Shown piece after piece: positions 60,139 to 64,000 of a stretch of DNA of 64,000 nt. Each line of letters opens with the position of its first letter. Position 1 is the stretch's first letter. Under the pieces are notes generated by a model. The model was given only the letters and a program-made list of their open reading frames with translations, searched no databases and was not told the DNA's origin. Made by a program: the position numbers and the translations under genes. Source of the stretch: Opisthorchis felineus (lineage: Eukaryota > Platyhelminthes > Trematoda > Opisthorchiida > Opisthorchiidae); NCBI GenBank assembly GCA_004794785.1, contig SJOL01009659.1, positions 474,714 to 538,713 on the forward strand, in the 5' to 3' direction.

Positions 60139-60322
60139 TCGTCCAGCTATAGAACTCATTCGGTGCCTAGCAGCATGCCATCCGAAGGAAGCACGAAGGC
60201 TGAGATGCTGTCAGGTTGCCCGAGCCCGGACAGGAGCAGTCGAGATCCAGAGGTCGTAATGAACCACGAACGTTCCCGATCAATACGTTCGCGCCTTAAC
60301 CATCGAGCTATTGCGAGCGACA
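60139..60322 (-). repeat. tRNA-derived SINE, copy 7
   Basis: Minus-strand family member: ATAGCTCGATGGTTAAGGCG (A-box), a decayed B-box (GGTTCATTACGACC), and a full-length body through CCTTCGTGCTTCCTTCGG and CACCGAATGAGTTCTATAGC. The damaged B-box suggests it is transcriptionally dead. Confidence 0.85.
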
Positions 60323-60507
60323 TGCTGAAAAACAGGATGCGGGCAACCGTAGCCAAACGATGGATAATTTTTGGTGTTTACTAGAGAGCCATGAAACGGA
60401 TAGCTCACTGATTAGTACTACAGACGGTGAGATTACAGTAGCTTAATTTCTGCAAAAGTACTGACGATTCTTTTGCTTAGCTTGTCAGGCTTTACCTCCT
60501 TTCAAGC

Positions 60508-60658
60508 TCAAGATAGCTCAGTGAAAAAGGCACAAACTGACTGACGGAAGGTCAGTGGTTCGAACCCCAACCCGAATGAGTTGGTGCAATCTAAATCTAC
60601 GTACTTCCTTGAATTGGCATGAAAGCTACACACTAAAAATGTTACAGCCGATCGATCA
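60508..60658 (+). repeat. tRNA-derived SINE, copy 8 (internal deletion)
   Basis: Begins AGATAGCTCAGTGAAAAAGG, keeps B-box GGTTCGAACCCC, then lacks the central CTCGACTGC...CAGTATCTC block. It resumes near TTCCTTGAATTGGCATG and ends GTTACAGCCGATCGATCATT with an ATT-repeat tail. It is arranged head-to-head with copy 7. Confidence 0.8.
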
Positions 60659-61404
60659 TTATTATTATAAATACGTCACCTCTCCGTCTGCGGAGATTGG
60701 CGTGAAGCCCCTGCGTTTGGTGCACCAACATGGCCCATGAATCTTCTGCGTTCCTGATGTATCCAATATGGAAACAAACCAGGAGAGCTGCTGGAAACTG
60801 GTGACTTAATATTGAAGTAACGTAGAGCGGTATTTGTGAACTTAAGCGCACATGTTGTGTAATCGCATGGACAGCTTAGCCCCGGAAACAGCAATCTTCG
60901 AAAAATACCTCGGACATTGCGGCGATTCACTACTGTCAATCAGCGTAAAGTAAATCTTTTCAACCCCACAAAAGACTGTGCACTTAGGTCAAATGCTAAC
61001 ATAGAGCCTGAACTGCGTTTGCACTCACGACGGCGGTGTCACTTCTGCTGGCGCTGAGATGCATGCAACCCAGCTCAGCGAACAAATCAACGACCATTGA
61101 GAAAACGTGATAAGCAAGCCTATCATTTAGGGGAAGCACCCCCACTAAGTAACACGATTGAATGAGTCGAAGACTGCACTTACATCTAGGAATACGGTGG
61201 TTGTCGGTTTTCTGTACGCGTGACGGTACTATGAGTGTTGTCGGATCGACGGGACCATAACTTTGACAGAAGCCTCATCATCGTCGACAGCATAACATCA
61301 ATGTTCAGTCACTGATACTTCTCTGCCATGGAAAACATGATCTATTTGAAAGCCTTATTGTGAAGAAAAGAATGAGTGAATGAGAATGGAACTTAGTGCT
61401 AGCT
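60659..61404. other. No recognised feature
   Basis: Between the SINE pair and the right-hand RTE copy; chance-length frames only. Confidence 0.35.
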
Positions 61405-63890
61405 TACAACTCAGTCAGAGGTACCTACAGCTCCAGACACTCATTCAATCATTCTAGATTGAAGTTGACAACCACTGACATCAACTAGCAGCCATATCTT
61501 GCAGCGTCTCCAACCATGCACAAGGGGATCACGCGGACCTCATCCTGAAAGGCGAGTGGCACCGACAGCACGCGGACTTTCCATAATCGCTTTTATATCC
61601 CTCTGCCAAGTGGTCACATCTCTGCTTGCGCCACTATGAACTGAGCATGTAAATCAGCGCTCTTTTCGGTAAAGATGATCCGGCATACGCAATACATGAC
61701 TAAAGTATCGCAGATTTTCCTGCTAAACACATTGATCGATGAAGTCCATGTTGCTCAGCCGAACACTTGTTTTCTGATTGTCTCCTTGCGGATTCGCCGG
61801 TACCAGCTTACGCATACCAGGGTTCTGAGACAACGGTTGTCGAACACCTGAAGACGTCTCAGTTCCTGTGTTCGCGGAGGCCAGGTCTCAGCCGTACGAC
61901 AAAAGTGCCCGTACTGTGGCCTGACATACACATCCCGGGAGATTTGAGGATGTGCCGGTTTGTCGCCATAGGCGACCCAAACCGGCTAACGCGACTCAAG
62001 CCTTAGGGATTCGTGCACTGACCTCCTCTGTCACACTACAACGACAACTGATACAATTTTCGAGGTGGGCAAAACGTCTTACAACTTCAAGTAATCCTCT
62101 TAGGAATTTTAAAATGGCGGGTTAAGCGGCTGCATGTCCAGGACCACGGCCTTATATTTTGTGGATGCAAAGCACATGCCAAAGGATGGGATGACTTTGG
62201 TCAGTTCACGCAAAAACGCCCTCTCTTCGAAGATGAAGACGATGTCATCCGCACATTCCAGATCTACAAGGTTTTCGTCAGCAGCTATTTGGACACCACG
62301 GCTTTGGAGACCTTCCAGCGTCCGTCCCATTATCTCATCGATCACGAAGTAAAATAGGACTGGAAAAAGTGGGCACACCTGACAGACACCATTTTGCGTA
62401 CAGAGGCTTTAGAAGAGTCTTCCGCATACTATAACGCCCTGAAGTATGAGAATACAGAAAACTTAGTATGTTCACAAGCCTCCCGCCACATTCCTTCCTG
62501 AGCAAGTGTGTTAAGAAGAACGGACCTGAAAATCCAAGAATACTAGGATTGCGGATCATTTGTACATATGGCGTTGTTCTAGCACCTGACAGACTGAGAA
62601 GATTTGGTCAACGCAACCCCTACCTGGCCGAATTCCTGCTTGCTGCTCTCGAGTCAGTGTTTCACTAGCCACCATAAATCTACGAAGGACAAGCGACGCC
62701 TAGATTCTCGTTACAACCGGGCTCCAGGTAACCCCCCTGTGATCCATGCACTCACTCCTGGCCCCTTTTTGAAAATGGGTACTACCACCGATTCTTCCCA
62801 ATTGTCTGAGACAGTCTCCTTTTTACAGGTGGATGCAAATAGATCAGACAAGCACTGACTTATAAAATGAATTGAATTGAATTGATTGGAGACTTCACCC
62901 CAATCCTTGAACACTGCAGGTAGGAGGTGGTCAGGACCAGGAGCTTGGTGGCGTTTCAGAGAACATATGCACTCGTTCATCACCGATGACATAGGGGTTT
63001 TCGGGTTAGCAGCCCAGGGTTCTTCCGCAATTACAGGATCCAAGTGAGTTTCAGCAGGTGGCCACAAGAATTGTTGTCCAAAGTGCCCGGCCCAGCGTTC
63101 CAGGCGTCCTTCTTTGCTGAAGACGTTTGACCCAGTTTGGTGCTGGATCGTTTCGCTTACAGGCGCTTTCCGGGACTACTCGCGCAGATCAACTGAAATA
63201 ATCTTCGGGTGCTATCGGTTTCCTGCGCGTCTCGCAGATCCTTAGCTTTTCGTGTCCATCGGGCGCGCACTATGAGTTTCACTTGACGGCTGCTAATTTA
63301 TCGCGCTGAATTATGTTCGGGACTGGCGGGAACAAATCTCCGAGATTAAAGCACAGCCACTCTTCTGTCTGATATGCAGTGCTAAAGCGCACCTGGGGGC
63401 GTCATGCCACAGCCACGGTGCAAAGATGTGGTGATTTAGTTCGAGCACGACGGTGGAGTAGTTCGAAGAGAGTCCAGAGGACCGTCCTGATGAATACGCT
63501 TAACTTCAGGACCAACCAAATTCTCGGCTGCTAGGCCACTTGTCCACCCCTTAAGCGGCCTTGGAGAGCGAATGGGAAAGCGATTCCGGAAAATCGAATG
63601 GTCGAAGTCCACTTAAGTGTTCCAGATCGAGCGGCATCCAATAAGTGATCCACGTCATCTGTAACTAATGGCGATGTGATCAATTTGGCGCGCCCTTGGG
63701 GGACACCATGTTACCAGAGGACGTCGGTTACTTCGAAAATAAGTACTAAAGAAGGATAGTCTGGGGTCAGCACACAGCTGAGGCGGTCGTTCGCTACTGT
63801 CCGTACGTAACAAGCCTAATCCACTTCAATCACCTAAATGAGTTTCAGATGCACTAAGCCTGCCAACTTGTGAATTCGGACCTCCGGCAA
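61405..63890 (-). mobile_element. RTE-like retrotransposon copy, inactive, cut by a SINE
   Basis: Read leftwards: the end of the endonuclease (63890-63600; NSQVGRLSASETHLGD, RTDSSERPPQLCAD, ARQIDHIAISYR, then VDFDHSIF in place of a usual SDH), a linker, and RT. The RT shows KRHQAPGPDHLLPAVF near 62920, EQQAGIRPGRGCVDQIF near 62640, a disrupted motif A near 62540, CPLFPVLFYFVIDEIM near 62370 (motif B) and LECADDIVFIF near 62260 (YADD now CADD). The C-terminal block follows: ETWPPRTQELRRLQVFDN near 61880, ending close to 61410. Frames shift several times. The 5' part of the endonuclease is displaced by the SINE at 63891. Confidence 0.75.
62864..62887. repeat. Short AATTG repeat inside RTE coding sequence
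   Basis: Plus strand ATAAAATGAATTGAATTGAA followed by TTGA: three to four AATTG units that insert extra residues (FNSIHF) between the APGPD block and LSDLF of the RT reading frame. This is a small expansion in dead sequence. Confidence 0.6.
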
Positions 63891-64000
63891 ACACAACGGT
63901 ATCTCAGCTTTTGGTCCACGGACCCTCCGGTCCGTGGTTCGAACCCGACCTTTGCCTCTCGACTTCTCCTGTCTAGGCTTGGGCAACCTGGCAGTATCCC
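63891..64000 (+). repeat. tRNA-derived SINE, copy 9 (runs off window)
   Basis: Starts with a damaged A-box (TATCTCAGCTTTTGGTCC), then the stem GGACCCTCCGGTCC, B-box GGTTCGAACCCGACC and the body CTCGACTTCTCCTGTCTAGG, continuing to the last base. It lies within the endonuclease part of the adjoining minus-strand RTE copy. Confidence 0.82.

Noticed and set aside
1..64000. CRISPR arrays, rRNA, operons or prophage
   Set aside because: No regularly spaced repeats, no rRNA-like sequence and no bacterial gene organisation; the exon/intron style and LINE/SINE content indicate an animal genome.

Overview
The window looks like animal nuclear DNA, most likely from a digenean flatworm. It has long introns, short conserved exons scattered in non-coding sequence, many decayed copies of one RTE-like non-LTR retrotransposon, and a tRNA-derived SINE family. 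There are no operons, bacterial signals or CRISPR arrays. The flatworm assignment is an inference from the repeat families and gene style; no species is claimed.

Layout. From 1 to about 7.5 kb lies a graveyard of RTE-like copies on both strands with SINEs inserted among them. It sits inside the first intron of a minus-strand polypeptide GalNAc-transferase gene, whose first coding exon is 10649-11760; the lectin-domain exons must lie left of the window. A candidate plus-strand gene (here 'gene A') may start head-to-head with it; its last three exons (14176-14258, 14926-15039, 15860-16095) join in phase and are followed by an AATAAA signal. An RTE fragment follows at 17.2-18.2 kb. Next comes a second unrecognised plus-strand gene ('gene B', about 18.6-25.2 kb or beyond) built from small phase-compatible exons. 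From 38.8 to 34.1 kb there is a two-exon minus-strand gene of 868 codons, probably a CABIT-domain protein. From about 38.8 to 61.4 kb I recognise only SINEs and a few weak candidate exons. The right end (61.4-64.0 kb) is another dead RTE copy, broken by a SINE at the edge.

The supported host genes are a Golgi O-glycosylation enzyme, a likely CABIT signalling adaptor and two unidentified multi-exon genes. Nothing shows that they work together. Genes A and B were read from splice sites and reading phase, not homology, so their exon structures are hypotheses. I see no new defence or mobile system; the most interesting points are the unidentified spliced genes, the head-to-head start-codon overlap and the dated layering of SINEs on dead RTE copies.
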